NCBI RefSeq assembly: GCF_002934545.1
Contig: NZ_PTJA01000004.1
Location: forward strand, 310,001-374,000
Length of the DNA: 64,000 nt
DNA from: Lacrimispora xylanisolvens
GTDB taxonomy: Bacteria > Bacillota > Clostridia > Lachnospirales > Lachnospiraceae
Direction of reading: 5' to 3'
Under the pieces are notes generated by a model. It was given only the letters and a program-made list of their open reading frames with translations. It did not search any database and was not told the origin of the DNA. Each line of letters opens with the position of its first letter. Position 1 is the stretch's first letter. A program made the position numbers and the translations under genes. Of this stretch, positions 26,841-34,954 are shown one piece after another.

Positions 26841-27764
26841 ATGAAAAAAATTATTAACCCTGGAAATCAACGAAAATCATTAACTTTAATTGATAACATC
26901 GTTTATTCCAACCAGAAAGATTTAAACGGGAACTCAATGGATTTAAAAATGTCCATCCTGCTTCAGAACGGCAACAGCGAGATGAAACTTGCAGCCGGTG
27001 AAGATGACCCGAAAGAAAATCATGAGCTAAAACCAGCCCTTCTGTGGATACCCGGAGGGGGCTGGAGAGGGGTCGATAAAAACCTGATGCTTGGTGAAAT
27101 GAGTCAATTTGCAGATGCCGGCTACGTAGTAGCATCCATGTATTACAGAAGCAGCGCTGAAGCACATTTCCCAGCGCAGATAATTGATGTAAAAACTGCT
27201 ATCCGTTTTCTTCGGGCGAATGCTTCAAAATATGAAATTGATCCCAACCGGATTGGAGTATTCGGGCGATCCGCAGGCGGACACCTTGCAGCTTTTGCAG
27301 CTATGAACACGGATACGTTTGAAAGTGAAGAATGGTCCGGCTGGTCATCAAAAGCAAACGTCTGCTGCAATATGTTTGGTCCTACCGACGTAGTGGCACT
27401 CATGAATGAGGAAGAGAAAAGTTTTAATAATCCCAGCAGCCGCTGGCACCGAATTGAGGATACCCATGGCGGAAAACTCATAGGCGGAGATCCTTCTACC
27501 ATAAAGGAACGTGCGAAATCGGCAAGTCCGGTTAATTATGTAAATCCAGATATGTGTCCTATGCTCATACTTCACGGTGACAATGATCCGCTGGTTCCCC
27601 TGGAATTAAGCAGCGACATTCTATACAGCAGAATCAAAGAAGCCGGTATGGAAGAGAAGGCGGATTACTATATTCTGAAAGGAGCCGGACACGGTTCCAG
27701 AGAATTCTTCCAGGACGAGATCAAACAGCTTATGATTTCATTCTTCGATCAGTATTTAAAATAA
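26841..27764 (+). CDS. Alpha/beta hydrolase (acetyl-esterase-like)
   Basis: A 307-residue esterase of the hormone-sensitive-lipase/BD-FAE-like type. It has an oxyanion-type GGGW (about residue 70), nucleophile motif GRSAGGH (about 143-149), a catalytic Asp in HGDNDPLVP and His in GAGHGS. No signal peptide is present. The start at 26841 has AGAAAGGA 10 bases before it. It follows the SLC13 gene directly. It could open lactones or remove acyl groups from the imported acid; this is inference. Confidence 0.9.
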   Translation: MKKIINPGNQRKSLTLIDNIVYSNQKDLNGNSMDLKMSILLQNGNSEMKLAAGEDDPKENHELKPALLWIPGGGWRGVDKNLMLGEMSQFADAGYVVASMYYRSSAEAHFPAQIIDVKTAIRFLRANASKYEIDPNRIGVFGRSAGGHLAAFAAMNTDTFESEEWSGWSSKANVCCNMFGPTDVVALMNEEEKSFNNPSSRWHRIEDTHGGKLIGGDPSTIKERAKSASPVNYVNPDMCPMLILHGDNDPLVPLELSSDILYSRIKEAGMEEKADYYILKGAGHGSREFFQDEIKQLMISFFDQYLK

Positions 27765-27772
27765 CATGACAA

Positions 27773-27814
27773 ATATGCTCCTTCTGAAGCAGATAAAAGA
27801 AGGAGCATATTTTT
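27773..27814. terminator. Bidirectional terminator between esterase and aldo/keto reductase genes
   Basis: ATATGCTCCTTCT (27773-27785) and AGAAGGAGCATAT (27798-27810) form a perfect 13-bp stem followed by T4 on the plus strand. The genes are convergent here. Confidence 0.9.
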
Positions 27815-27815
27815 A

Positions 27816-28679
27816 TCATACAATATCCAGAAAGGTCTTTCTTACCGGTGCAGGAAATGCCTGGTTTATTTCCATGAGCTCGTCCGCCGTCAGCACTACT
27901 TCCCACGCCTTTGCATTGTCCAGTGCGTGATCCTTGTTTCCTGTTCGGGGGATGGCCACCACATTGTTATTTCGTATCACAAAAGCCAGAAGAACATTGG
28001 AAACCGTACAATGGTGGGCATCTGCAATGCGGATTAGCACAGGGTTCTCATAGAGCCCCTGTTTTAAATCACCCGCCTGTGCAAGAGGACAGTATGCCAT
28101 GACAGGGACTTTGTGATCATCCATCCACGGGATTAAATCGTACTCAATTCCTCTGGAGGCCACATGATAAAGAACCTGATTGATCTGGCAGTTACTTCCT
28201 CCTTTCACACTCCATAATTCCTTCATATCGGCAGTATCAAAATTTGATACCCCCCAACGACGTATTTTCCCTTCTTTTTTCAGCTGCTCCATACATTCCA
28301 CTGTCTCACTTAAAGGAATACTCCCCCTCCAGTGTAAAAGATACAAATCCAGATAGTCTGTATTCAGCCGCTCCAGAGTTTTGTCACAGCTTTTAAATAT
28401 ATTCTTTCTTCCTGCATTATGAGGATATACCTTAGATACCAGAAACAGGCTGCTGCGGTCAACCCCCTGTATGGCCTCCGAAAGAAGCTCCTCTGCCTTT
28501 CCATCCCCATACATCTCAGCCGTATCTAAAAGGGTCATCCCGGCTGAAATACCAGCCTTTAAACTATCCAGTTCTTCCTTTCGTCTGTTTTTTTGTTCAC
28601 CAAGGAACCAGGTTCCCTGACCCAGAGAAGGTACCGCTGTTCCATCGGGAAGTATTACACATTGATTCTTATTTTCCAT
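27816..28679 (-). CDS. Aldo/keto reductase
   Basis: A 287-residue NAD(P)H-dependent oxidoreductase with the catalytic tetrad D52 and Y57 (LLDTAEMYGDG), K83 (LVSKVY) and H116 (LLHW). The C-terminal cofactor region AIPRTGN is present. It has a strong AGGAGG site. It sits at the end of the hexarate operon; it could reduce an aldehyde or ketose intermediate, such as a uronate, but no specific substrate can be named. Confidence 0.93.
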   Translation of the reverse strand: MENKNQCVILPDGTAVPSLGQGTWFLGEQKNRRKEELDSLKAGISAGMTLLDTAEMYGDGKAEELLSEAIQGVDRSSLFLVSKVYPHNAGRKNIFKSCDKTLERLNTDYLDLYLLHWRGSIPLSETVECMEQLKKEGKIRRWGVSNFDTADMKELWSVKGGSNCQINQVLYHVASRGIEYDLIPWMDDHKVPVMAYCPLAQAGDLKQGLYENPVLIRIADAHHCTVSNVLLAFVIRNNNVVAIPRTGNKDHALDNAKAWEVVLTADELMEINQAFPAPVRKTFLDIV

Positions 28680-28727
28680 TTTCTCCTCCTGTTCTTCTTC
28701 TCCATCCCGGGCAGTTTATAATTAATT

Positions 28728-29705
28728 TTAAGAAAAGCCCATAGACCAGAGAGGAATTGTAAGCATGGATAAAAGTGTGGATATCACCACACATTTGGTT
28801 GCAAATACATAATCACAGTCATATTTTGCTGCAAGGATAGCCGATGTACTCCCAGCCGGCATCCCAGTCATCAGTACACAGATTGCCGTAAGGTAAGTCT
28901 CCATTTTAAATATTCTGCACAATGCCAGGGTTAAGACAGGCAGAACGATCAATCGCATAAGGGATATAAAAAGAGCATCCCGGTGAATGAGACTTTTTAA
29001 GCTCACCTCTGAAAGCATCATACCGATTAGCAGCATAGTCAAAGCCGTTGTACAACTTCCTGCCGAACGGACTGCCCTGTCAAATGCCAGTCCCATTATG
29101 TTCAGTATCGTTTGGACAGTAGTCGGCAGATGAGTCATAAAACCTGCATGAAAGGCCTCCATGGGTGTCTGAAATAATAACAGAAACAGGCCGATATAAA
29201 CGGCCACAATACATGGATGAACAGCTATTTTTTTCACTACTGACTTAAAATCCGGACTTTCCGTAAAGCATGCAATTCCGGCTGACCACATCATAATCCG
29301 CATGGGAATAATGAATATAGAAGCATACATCATACCTTCCGCACCATAAATTCCTTCTGCAATAGGCAGGCCTAAGAACCCGGAATTTGAGACTATGGTT
29401 GCGTACTGAAGAACCCGTTTTACTGCATGGGGCCTTTTATTATACAATACCCGGCTTAAAACATAACTTACGATCTGTACAAGAACAGACAGGAAAAGGA
29501 CTGCCCCGAAACGGAGCAGTATTTTACTGTCAAATTTCATACGGAAGGAATTGATAATATTGCAGGGCAGGAAAAAATACAGCACGGCGTCAGTCAGCAC
29601 CGTCTTACCTGATTCCTTTAAAATACCTTTTCTCTTTAATATGGCACCTGCCCCAGCCAGCAAAAACATCATGCACTGAAGAGACCATAATCCGGTTATA
29701 TCCAT
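28728..29705 (-). CDS. AEC-family (auxin efflux carrier type) transporter
   Basis: A 325-residue membrane protein with about 10 hydrophobic segments in two halves. It has the conserved FLPCNIINSFR and SNSGFLGLPIAEGIYG (about residues 107-122) of the AEC family. Bacterial members move malate and other organic acids. It lies 14 bases after the glycerate kinase gene, so it probably moves a pathway acid or end product. Confidence 0.9.
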   Translation of the reverse strand: MDITGLWSLQCMMFLLAGAGAILKRKGILKESGKTVLTDAVLYFFLPCNIINSFRMKFDSKILLRFGAVLFLSVLVQIVSYVLSRVLYNKRPHAVKRVLQYATIVSNSGFLGLPIAEGIYGAEGMMYASIFIIPMRIMMWSAGIACFTESPDFKSVVKKIAVHPCIVAVYIGLFLLLFQTPMEAFHAGFMTHLPTTVQTILNIMGLAFDRAVRSAGSCTTALTMLLIGMMLSEVSLKSLIHRDALFISLMRLIVLPVLTLALCRIFKMETYLTAICVLMTGMPAGSTSAILAAKYDCDYVFATKCVVISTLLSMLTIPLWSMGFS

Positions 29706-29718
29706 TTTCTCCCCTTTT

Positions 29719-30861
29719 TTACCCGTTCAGACTCATTCCGGCTCTCAGCATACGAAAGGTGCGCTGTGCCGCTCCCCGATATAGTTCTACCGACCGTTCC
29801 ATCGCTTCCTCTATGGGCATTGCTCCCTGAATGGTTGTGGTAATACTTTCAATTCCGTATTCATAGATTTTTTCGGCTCCATCACCCATACCGCCTACGA
29901 TAGCAACCGCTGGAATTCCTTTTTCCTTACACCGCATGCCGATTCCGCTTGGAACCTTTCCAAAGGCTGACTGCCAGTCCATTCTGCCTTCTCCTGTGAC
30001 GACTAAATCCACTCCCTCCAGCAGAGTATCAAACTGAATCAGATCAAGGACAGTTTCAATTCCTGATTTCATATTGGCATTTAAAAATACGTTTAAAGCG
30101 GCTCCAAGTCCTCCTGCAGCTCCAGTCCCCTTTATCTGGTCTACATCAATACCTGTCAGCTCCATAAGCTTTCCTGCGTAGGATATCATATCTTTTTCCA
30201 GCTGTTCCAGTATTTCTGGCGTCCCGCCTTTTTGCTTCCCAAAGGTATAGGTTGCACCGTTTTGCCCAGTCAGTGGATTGGTTACGTCACACATGACTGT
30301 AAACTCAGTCTCTTTTACCGCCGGGTGAAGCCCGCTTACATCTATGCGGTCCACTTCTCCCAAGTCTCTTCCATAACCAGTCAGCTGGTTTCCTGCTTTA
30401 TCAAGGAATTTTACCCCAAGAGCAGTCATGGCTCCCATTCCGCCGTCATTGGTTGCGCTTCCGCCGATTGCAATGGCGATCTTTCGATAGCCATCATCCA
30501 AAGCAGCTTTAATCAGTTCCCCTGTCCCATAGGTTGTGGTATGGAGAGGATTTCTCTTTTCTGCCGGAACCATGGGGAGTCCGGAAGCCTTTGCCATCTC
30601 AATAACCGCATGGCTGCCATGGAACACTCCGTAATCTGCAATTGTCTCTTCCATCAGCGGTCCGTGTACCGAAACCCTGCGGATCTGTCCATTCATGGCA
30701 TCAATTACCGCCTCTATGGTTCCTTCCCCTCCATCTGCCACAGATACTCCGCTGCACTCACAATCCGGAAAAATACGTTTTGCTTCTTCTGTCAGGATTC
30801 CTACTATCTCCACTGATGATAGCGTTCCTTTAAATGAATCAGATGCAAATAAAAATTTCAT
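29719..30861 (-). CDS. garK: Glycerate 2-kinase (GarK/GlxK family)
   Basis: A 380-residue kinase that converts D-glycerate to 2-phosphoglycerate with ATP. It starts MKFLFASDSFKGTLSS, the family N-terminus, and carries AIGGSATNDGGMGAM (about 118-132) and VVTGEGRMDWQSAFGKVP (about 278-295). I use the ATG at 30861, preceded by GAGGAAAGGGG; an upstream in-frame start would add an 18-residue tail unlike the family. It is placed after the lyase and garR genes, completing the route from glucarate to glycolysis. Confidence 0.95.
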   Translation of the reverse strand: MKFLFASDSFKGTLSSVEIVGILTEEAKRIFPDCECSGVSVADGGEGTIEAVIDAMNGQIRRVSVHGPLMEETIADYGVFHGSHAVIEMAKASGLPMVPAEKRNPLHTTTYGTGELIKAALDDGYRKIAIAIGGSATNDGGMGAMTALGVKFLDKAGNQLTGYGRDLGEVDRIDVSGLHPAVKETEFTVMCDVTNPLTGQNGATYTFGKQKGGTPEILEQLEKDMISYAGKLMELTGIDVDQIKGTGAAGGLGAALNVFLNANMKSGIETVLDLIQFDTLLEGVDLVVTGEGRMDWQSAFGKVPSGIGMRCKEKGIPAVAIVGGMGDGAEKIYEYGIESITTTIQGAMPIEEAMERSVELYRGAAQRTFRMLRAGMSLNG

Positions 30862-30944
30862 CGCCTGCCCCTTTCCTCTTACGCCTGAAACGAAAGCAGG
30901 CCGGCAGCCTATCAACAGCCACCAGCCTGCCCTCTTTCTACTTA

Positions 30945-31844
30945 TTATATCAATCCAGCTGTTTCCATCTCTTTTCTGATCTGTCCAAGGACAGGACCTT
31001 CCGGAGTGGCAACATTGGGTTTGTAAGGAAGTCCAACGTTTCTTCCTCGTAAATTAGCCATATCCTTTGCTGCTACCGGGAAGCTTGCCGGATCCATGGA
31101 AAGACGGACCGGATTTAATTTAAACTGAGCTTCCAGAGAGCCTTGTAAATCACCTGCTACGAACTTATTATAAACATCAGTGATCAGCTCCGGCATAAAG
31201 TTGGCAGCTGTACAGACTCCGCCTACTGCGCCGTGGCACATGGATGCATATAACAGCGTATCCTTTCCGCCGAATACTTTAAAGTCTGTTCCCCGGGTTC
31301 TGCGAATGAACTCTGCAGTCTGGGTAATATCACCGCTGGTATCCTTCATTCCCACAATGTTATCAAATTCCTTTGCCAGACGCTCAACCAGTCCCGCAGA
31401 CATGGTATATCCCACACGTCCCGGATTGTTGTAAAGCAGCATTGGAGTTTCTGGTACAGATTCTGCAATTGTTTTAAAATGGTTATAAAGTTCTGTTTCT
31501 GTTGGCTTTAAAAACATAGGCTGAAGAACGGATATACCTGCCGCTCCGTTCTCTACTGCCATTTTAGCCAGACGGCAGCATTTTTTCGTGCTGATGGCGC
31601 CGATGCCAAAGTAAACCGGAACTCTTTTAGCTGCCTGATCTACCATGATCTTTAATCCGCGCTCCATCTCATCATCTTCCACTGCGTAGAACTCACCGTT
31701 GCTTCCAAATGCCAGAATTCCAAGAACGCCGCCATTAATTACATAATCAACCTGATCTCTTAATTTTGCTTCATCGATCAGTTCATTTTCATCGATTGGC
31801 GTAAGGATTGGCACGATAACGCCTTTAATAAAATCTGTATTCAT
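30945..31844 (-). CDS. DapA-family lyase, probable 5-dehydro-4-deoxyglucarate aldolase
   Basis: A 299-residue class I lyase of the dihydrodipicolinate synthase family. It has the Schiff-base K167 (GMKDTSGD), Tyr138 in LLYNNPGR, and GSNGE at 47-51 where DapA has GTTGE. The family includes DapA, N-acetylneuraminate lyase, sugar-acid aldolases and KdgD. Directly upstream is garR and downstream garK, which use tartronate semialdehyde and glycerate. The best inference is cleavage of 5-dehydro-4-deoxyglucarate into pyruvate and tartronate semialdehyde, replacing GarL. KdgD activity is less likely, as no 2-oxoglutarate semialdehyde dehydrogenase gene is present. Confidence 0.85.
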   Translation of the reverse strand: MNTDFIKGVIVPILTPIDENELIDEAKLRDQVDYVINGGVLGILAFGSNGEFYAVEDDEMERGLKIMVDQAAKRVPVYFGIGAISTKKCCRLAKMAVENGAAGISVLQPMFLKPTETELYNHFKTIAESVPETPMLLYNNPGRVGYTMSAGLVERLAKEFDNIVGMKDTSGDITQTAEFIRRTRGTDFKVFGGKDTLLYASMCHGAVGGVCTAANFMPELITDVYNKFVAGDLQGSLEAQFKLNPVRLSMDPASFPVAAKDMANLRGRNVGLPYKPNVATPEGPVLGQIRKEMETAGLI

Positions 31845-31867
31845 TATGATTGTCCTCTCCGCCCGGC

Positions 31868-32758
31868 TTATTTTAATGGTTCTACCGTGGTATTAGCAAT
31901 TTTCTCGTAATACTTCACGATGCTGGAATGATCCTCTTTGTCAAAACCGTCTGCTTTCAGTCCCTGCATAATCTCCATTAGCTGACCTGTTAAAGGAACC
32001 GGAGAACTCACATTATGAGCTGCATTCAGTGCATTGTTTAAATCCTTAATGTGAAGCTCAATGCGGAAACCTGGCTTGAAGTTCCGATTCAGCATCATAG
32101 GTGCTTTTGCATCCATGACGGTAGAACCAGCAAGACCGCCGCGGATTGCCTGATATACAAGTTCCGGATCTGTTCCTGCTTTTTTTGCAAAGGTAAGTGC
32201 TTCTGATACCGCTGCAATATTTACTGCAACTACAATCTGGTTTGCCAGCTTAGCCACATTTCCTGCACCAAGCTCACCTACATAAACAACGGATCCTGCC
32301 ATAACCATAAGCATATCGTAATACTTGTCAAACAGATCTTTCTTACCGCCTACCATTACAGATAAGGTTCCGTCAATTGCCTTTGGCTCTCCGCCTGATA
32401 CGGGGGCATCAAGCATATCAATACCAAGCTTTTCAAGCTCTGCGCCGATAGCTCTGCTCTCGGTTGGATCAATGGAGCTCATATCAATGATTACAGTTCC
32501 TGGCTTAGCACCTTCTGCAACGCCGTTCTCACCTAATACTGCGGCTCTTACATGTGGAGAGTTTGGCACCATGGTGATCACAACGTCACACAGGGAGGCT
32601 AATTCTTTTCCAGTTTCAGCAGAAGCGGCTCCGTTTGAAACCAGATCTGCTACCGCTTCTTTATTAAAATCAAATACAATTAATTCATGACCTGCTTTTA
32701 ACAGGTTTTTTGCCATAGGTCTACCCATAATTCCCAAACCGATAAATCCAATTTTCAT
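31868..32758 (-). CDS. garR: Tartronate semialdehyde reductase (2-hydroxy-3-oxopropionate reductase)
   Basis: A 296-residue beta-hydroxyacid dehydrogenase with the nucleotide motif GFIGLGIMGRPMAKNL at the N-terminus, the substrate loop DAPVSGGEPKA (117-127) and catalytic Lys170 in GAGNVAKLANQ. It reduces tartronate semialdehyde to D-glycerate with NAD(P)H. It is the first gene of the garR-dapA-like-garK-AEC-AKR operon. Confidence 0.95.
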   Translation of the reverse strand: MKIGFIGLGIMGRPMAKNLLKAGHELIVFDFNKEAVADLVSNGAASAETGKELASLCDVVITMVPNSPHVRAAVLGENGVAEGAKPGTVIIDMSSIDPTESRAIGAELEKLGIDMLDAPVSGGEPKAIDGTLSVMVGGKKDLFDKYYDMLMVMAGSVVYVGELGAGNVAKLANQIVVAVNIAAVSEALTFAKKAGTDPELVYQAIRGGLAGSTVMDAKAPMMLNRNFKPGFRIELHIKDLNNALNAAHNVSSPVPLTGQLMEIMQGLKADGFDKEDHSSIVKYYEKIANTTVEPLK

Positions 32759-32862
32759 ATGCTTATCCTCACTTTTTCATTCTGTTTGCTGTGACCGATG
32801 GGTTATTCCCATCTCTTCTGTGATTATAGATAGAAAATAGTGGTTTCGCTATGGGCGGAATT

Positions 32863-32887
32863 AACGAATGGAACGAATACATTTATA
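32863..32887 (-). promoter_or_regulatory. Candidate garR promoter with AACGAAT direct repeats
   Basis: A TATAAA -10 box (minus strand, 32882-32887) lies upstream of two direct copies of AACGAAT (plus-strand 32863-32869 and 32872-32878), which would overlap the transcription start. The -35 is weak. The repeats could bind the adjacent PrpR-like regulator or a repressor. Confidence 0.45.
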
Positions 32888-32947
32888 CAAACTCTCTATA
32901 GTTTCAATTTGATATCATTTTTATATCATTATCTTTTCATTTTAATT

Positions 32948-34828
32948 TCATTGTAAATGATATTTTTTCATCTTTCTCCATAATGTGGCCTTACTGATCC
33001 CCAGTTCTTTTGCAGTCTTTTCCCGGTTTCCCCCCTGCCTGAAAAGGGTATCTTTTATTTTTACCGCTTCCAGGGGAAATGGAATTTCTTCCTCTCCTGG
33101 GGAGGCGTCTTCTGATCCTTCCTCTGTTTCACCCGGATACAGTCTGGCAAGAAGATTTTCCACAACGGCTTCGTCAAGACTCCTCTTTTCTGCTGTCAGG
33201 ATCAGGCGTTCGCAGAAATTCTCCACCTGAATGAAGTTGCCTTTCCAGGGGTAATGAAGCAATACCTCATAAGCTCCTTTTGTCAGCACATGAAATCTGG
33301 AATAATGTTCACAGCAGTCTCTGATTGTTTCCCTGATCTTATACTCTAAATCTTCTTTCCGGTCTCTTAAGGGTGGAATGGTCACTGTCAGCCCCTCAAG
33401 AAGATAACAGAGTTCTTTGCGAAACCCTCCCTCTTTTAAAAGCCCGGATAAAGAAACCATGGAAGTTGCCATCACCCGCACCTCTGATCCGGGATACCGC
33501 TGCCCTTCTTTTCCCATTCTGTGCTTGTGACGGATAAGCTGGTAAAGTCTGTACTGGTTTGCCTTCGTTAAAGCATGGACATCTTCAATCAGGAGAGATC
33601 CGCCTTTTGCCTGGGCAGCTGCGCCCTTATCACCAAATAACAGATCATACTGCGCCTCTTCCTCCAGCCCGTCACAGGAAACATTAACGAAAGGGCCATC
33701 TTTATGAAGTCCTGCATTATGAATGCATTGTGCAAGAAGCTGCTTCTCCGTTCCCGGCTCTCCTGTTATGAATACTGCCTTTTCTGAGAGGGCATACAGC
33801 TTTGCAAGGCGCACACAGTCCTGCATACTCTTTGATTCCTGTAAAAGATCTCCAAATTCACCAAGCGCTCCGGCTCCCCGTAACGAACTTTTTCCTTTTA
33901 CCTCCTGTCCCTTACGCTGTTTTCGTTTCATGCGGTGACAGGTGAGTATGACTCCCTCCACCTTTTTTTCAATCACAACCGGCGCTACAATGGCAAATAT
34001 GGAGGTGCGGTTGATCTCCATAAACAGAGAATAGGATTCTTTTCCGTATTCCAGCACCTGATGAAAGGACTCACCCAAAAGTTCAGGAAATACCTCTCCT
34101 GCCGCTTTTAAAAGAATTTCATCCTTTTTCTTTTCCAGAATATCTTCCATGGTTGCATTGATGTCCACAATCATTCCACAGGCATCAAGCCTGGCCACAC
34201 CGTTAAAGGAATAATCTAAAAGCGTCTCAATCTGGGCAGCACTCCGTTTCTCCACTCCCATGGCATAATCAACGCTTTCCGCCATAGACAGGGCATTTCG
34301 CATGGAATCTTCCGTATTGGATAAAAACAGAGATGGGATACCTGCCTCTCCTGCAATCCCTACAGCCGTATCCCCTCCAATAATTAAATCCACTTCGTCA
34401 AAAACCGCCTGCCTCGCCATATCATCCAGAAGATCTCCCTTTTCTGCAAAATATGTCCGCATTTCAATTCCGTATATCACATCAAAATAAGACATGTCAC
34501 AAAACATGTTTTTAAATCCCACCACGCCAAGAACCGGATTGTCTTTTTTAAGAATCTGTTTTGCCTTACTGACTAACAGCGCCATTTCCTGGGCAGTTAT
34601 AACGATTTCCACTACAGGAATATCTGTGTACTGCTTAATGAGAGAAGCCTGGAGGCCTCTTGCTATCATGATTGTGGCACCGTTTGCAATGGACTGACGG
34701 GCTTCAGAAACCGTATCTTCTGTTTTTATTACCCGCATTTCCCCAATCTCATGTTTTTTCTCCTGAAGAATGTTATGCGCCTGATAAATCATCTCTTCTC
34801 TCGAAACAAGTAACGCAATTTTTCCCAT
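32948..34828 (-). CDS. Second PrpR_N/PAS/AAA+/Fis regulator lacking GAFTGA
   Basis: A 626-residue paralogue of the regulator at 20487-22394 with the same order: PrpR_N (about 1-190), PAS (about 200-300), AAA+ (about 325-555) and a Fis-type helix-turn-helix (last 40 residues, ELGISKATLWRKMKKY). GAFTGA is missing; after LLFGD come KGAAAQAKGG and then SLLIEDV (Walker B position). Walker A reads GEPGTEK with Glu361 where Gly is expected, the same change as in the paralogue. It lies directly upstream of the garR operon and is the natural candidate to control it. Confidence 0.88.
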   Translation of the reverse strand: MGKIALLVSREEMIYQAHNILQEKKHEIGEMRVIKTEDTVSEARQSIANGATIMIARGLQASLIKQYTDIPVVEIVITAQEMALLVSKAKQILKKDNPVLGVVGFKNMFCDMSYFDVIYGIEMRTYFAEKGDLLDDMARQAVFDEVDLIIGGDTAVGIAGEAGIPSLFLSNTEDSMRNALSMAESVDYAMGVEKRSAAQIETLLDYSFNGVARLDACGMIVDINATMEDILEKKKDEILLKAAGEVFPELLGESFHQVLEYGKESYSLFMEINRTSIFAIVAPVVIEKKVEGVILTCHRMKRKQRKGQEVKGKSSLRGAGALGEFGDLLQESKSMQDCVRLAKLYALSEKAVFITGEPGTEKQLLAQCIHNAGLHKDGPFVNVSCDGLEEEAQYDLLFGDKGAAAQAKGGSLLIEDVHALTKANQYRLYQLIRHKHRMGKEGQRYPGSEVRVMATSMVSLSGLLKEGGFRKELCYLLEGLTVTIPPLRDRKEDLEYKIRETIRDCCEHYSRFHVLTKGAYEVLLHYPWKGNFIQVENFCERLILTAEKRSLDEAVVENLLARLYPGETEEGSEDASPGEEEIPFPLEAVKIKDTLFRQGGNREKTAKELGISKATLWRKMKKYHLQ

Positions 34829-34899
34829 ATGGATTCCTTCCTTCCGTTTATCCTGTCTGGTTCATTTTACTATAAGAAAAAGATGGTGTCCAGCATGTA

Positions 34900-34935
34900 A
34901 AAAGTACGGCCCCCCAGTCTGGAAGCCGTACTTTT
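34900..34935 (-). terminator. Terminator after the second SLC13 permease gene
   Basis: AAAAGTACGGC (34900-34910) and GCCGTACTTTT (34925-34935) form a perfect 11-bp stem, with a T5 run on the minus strand. It separates the permease from the PrpR-like gene. Confidence 0.88.
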
Positions 34936-34954
34936 ATTAATGTATCAGGATTGT

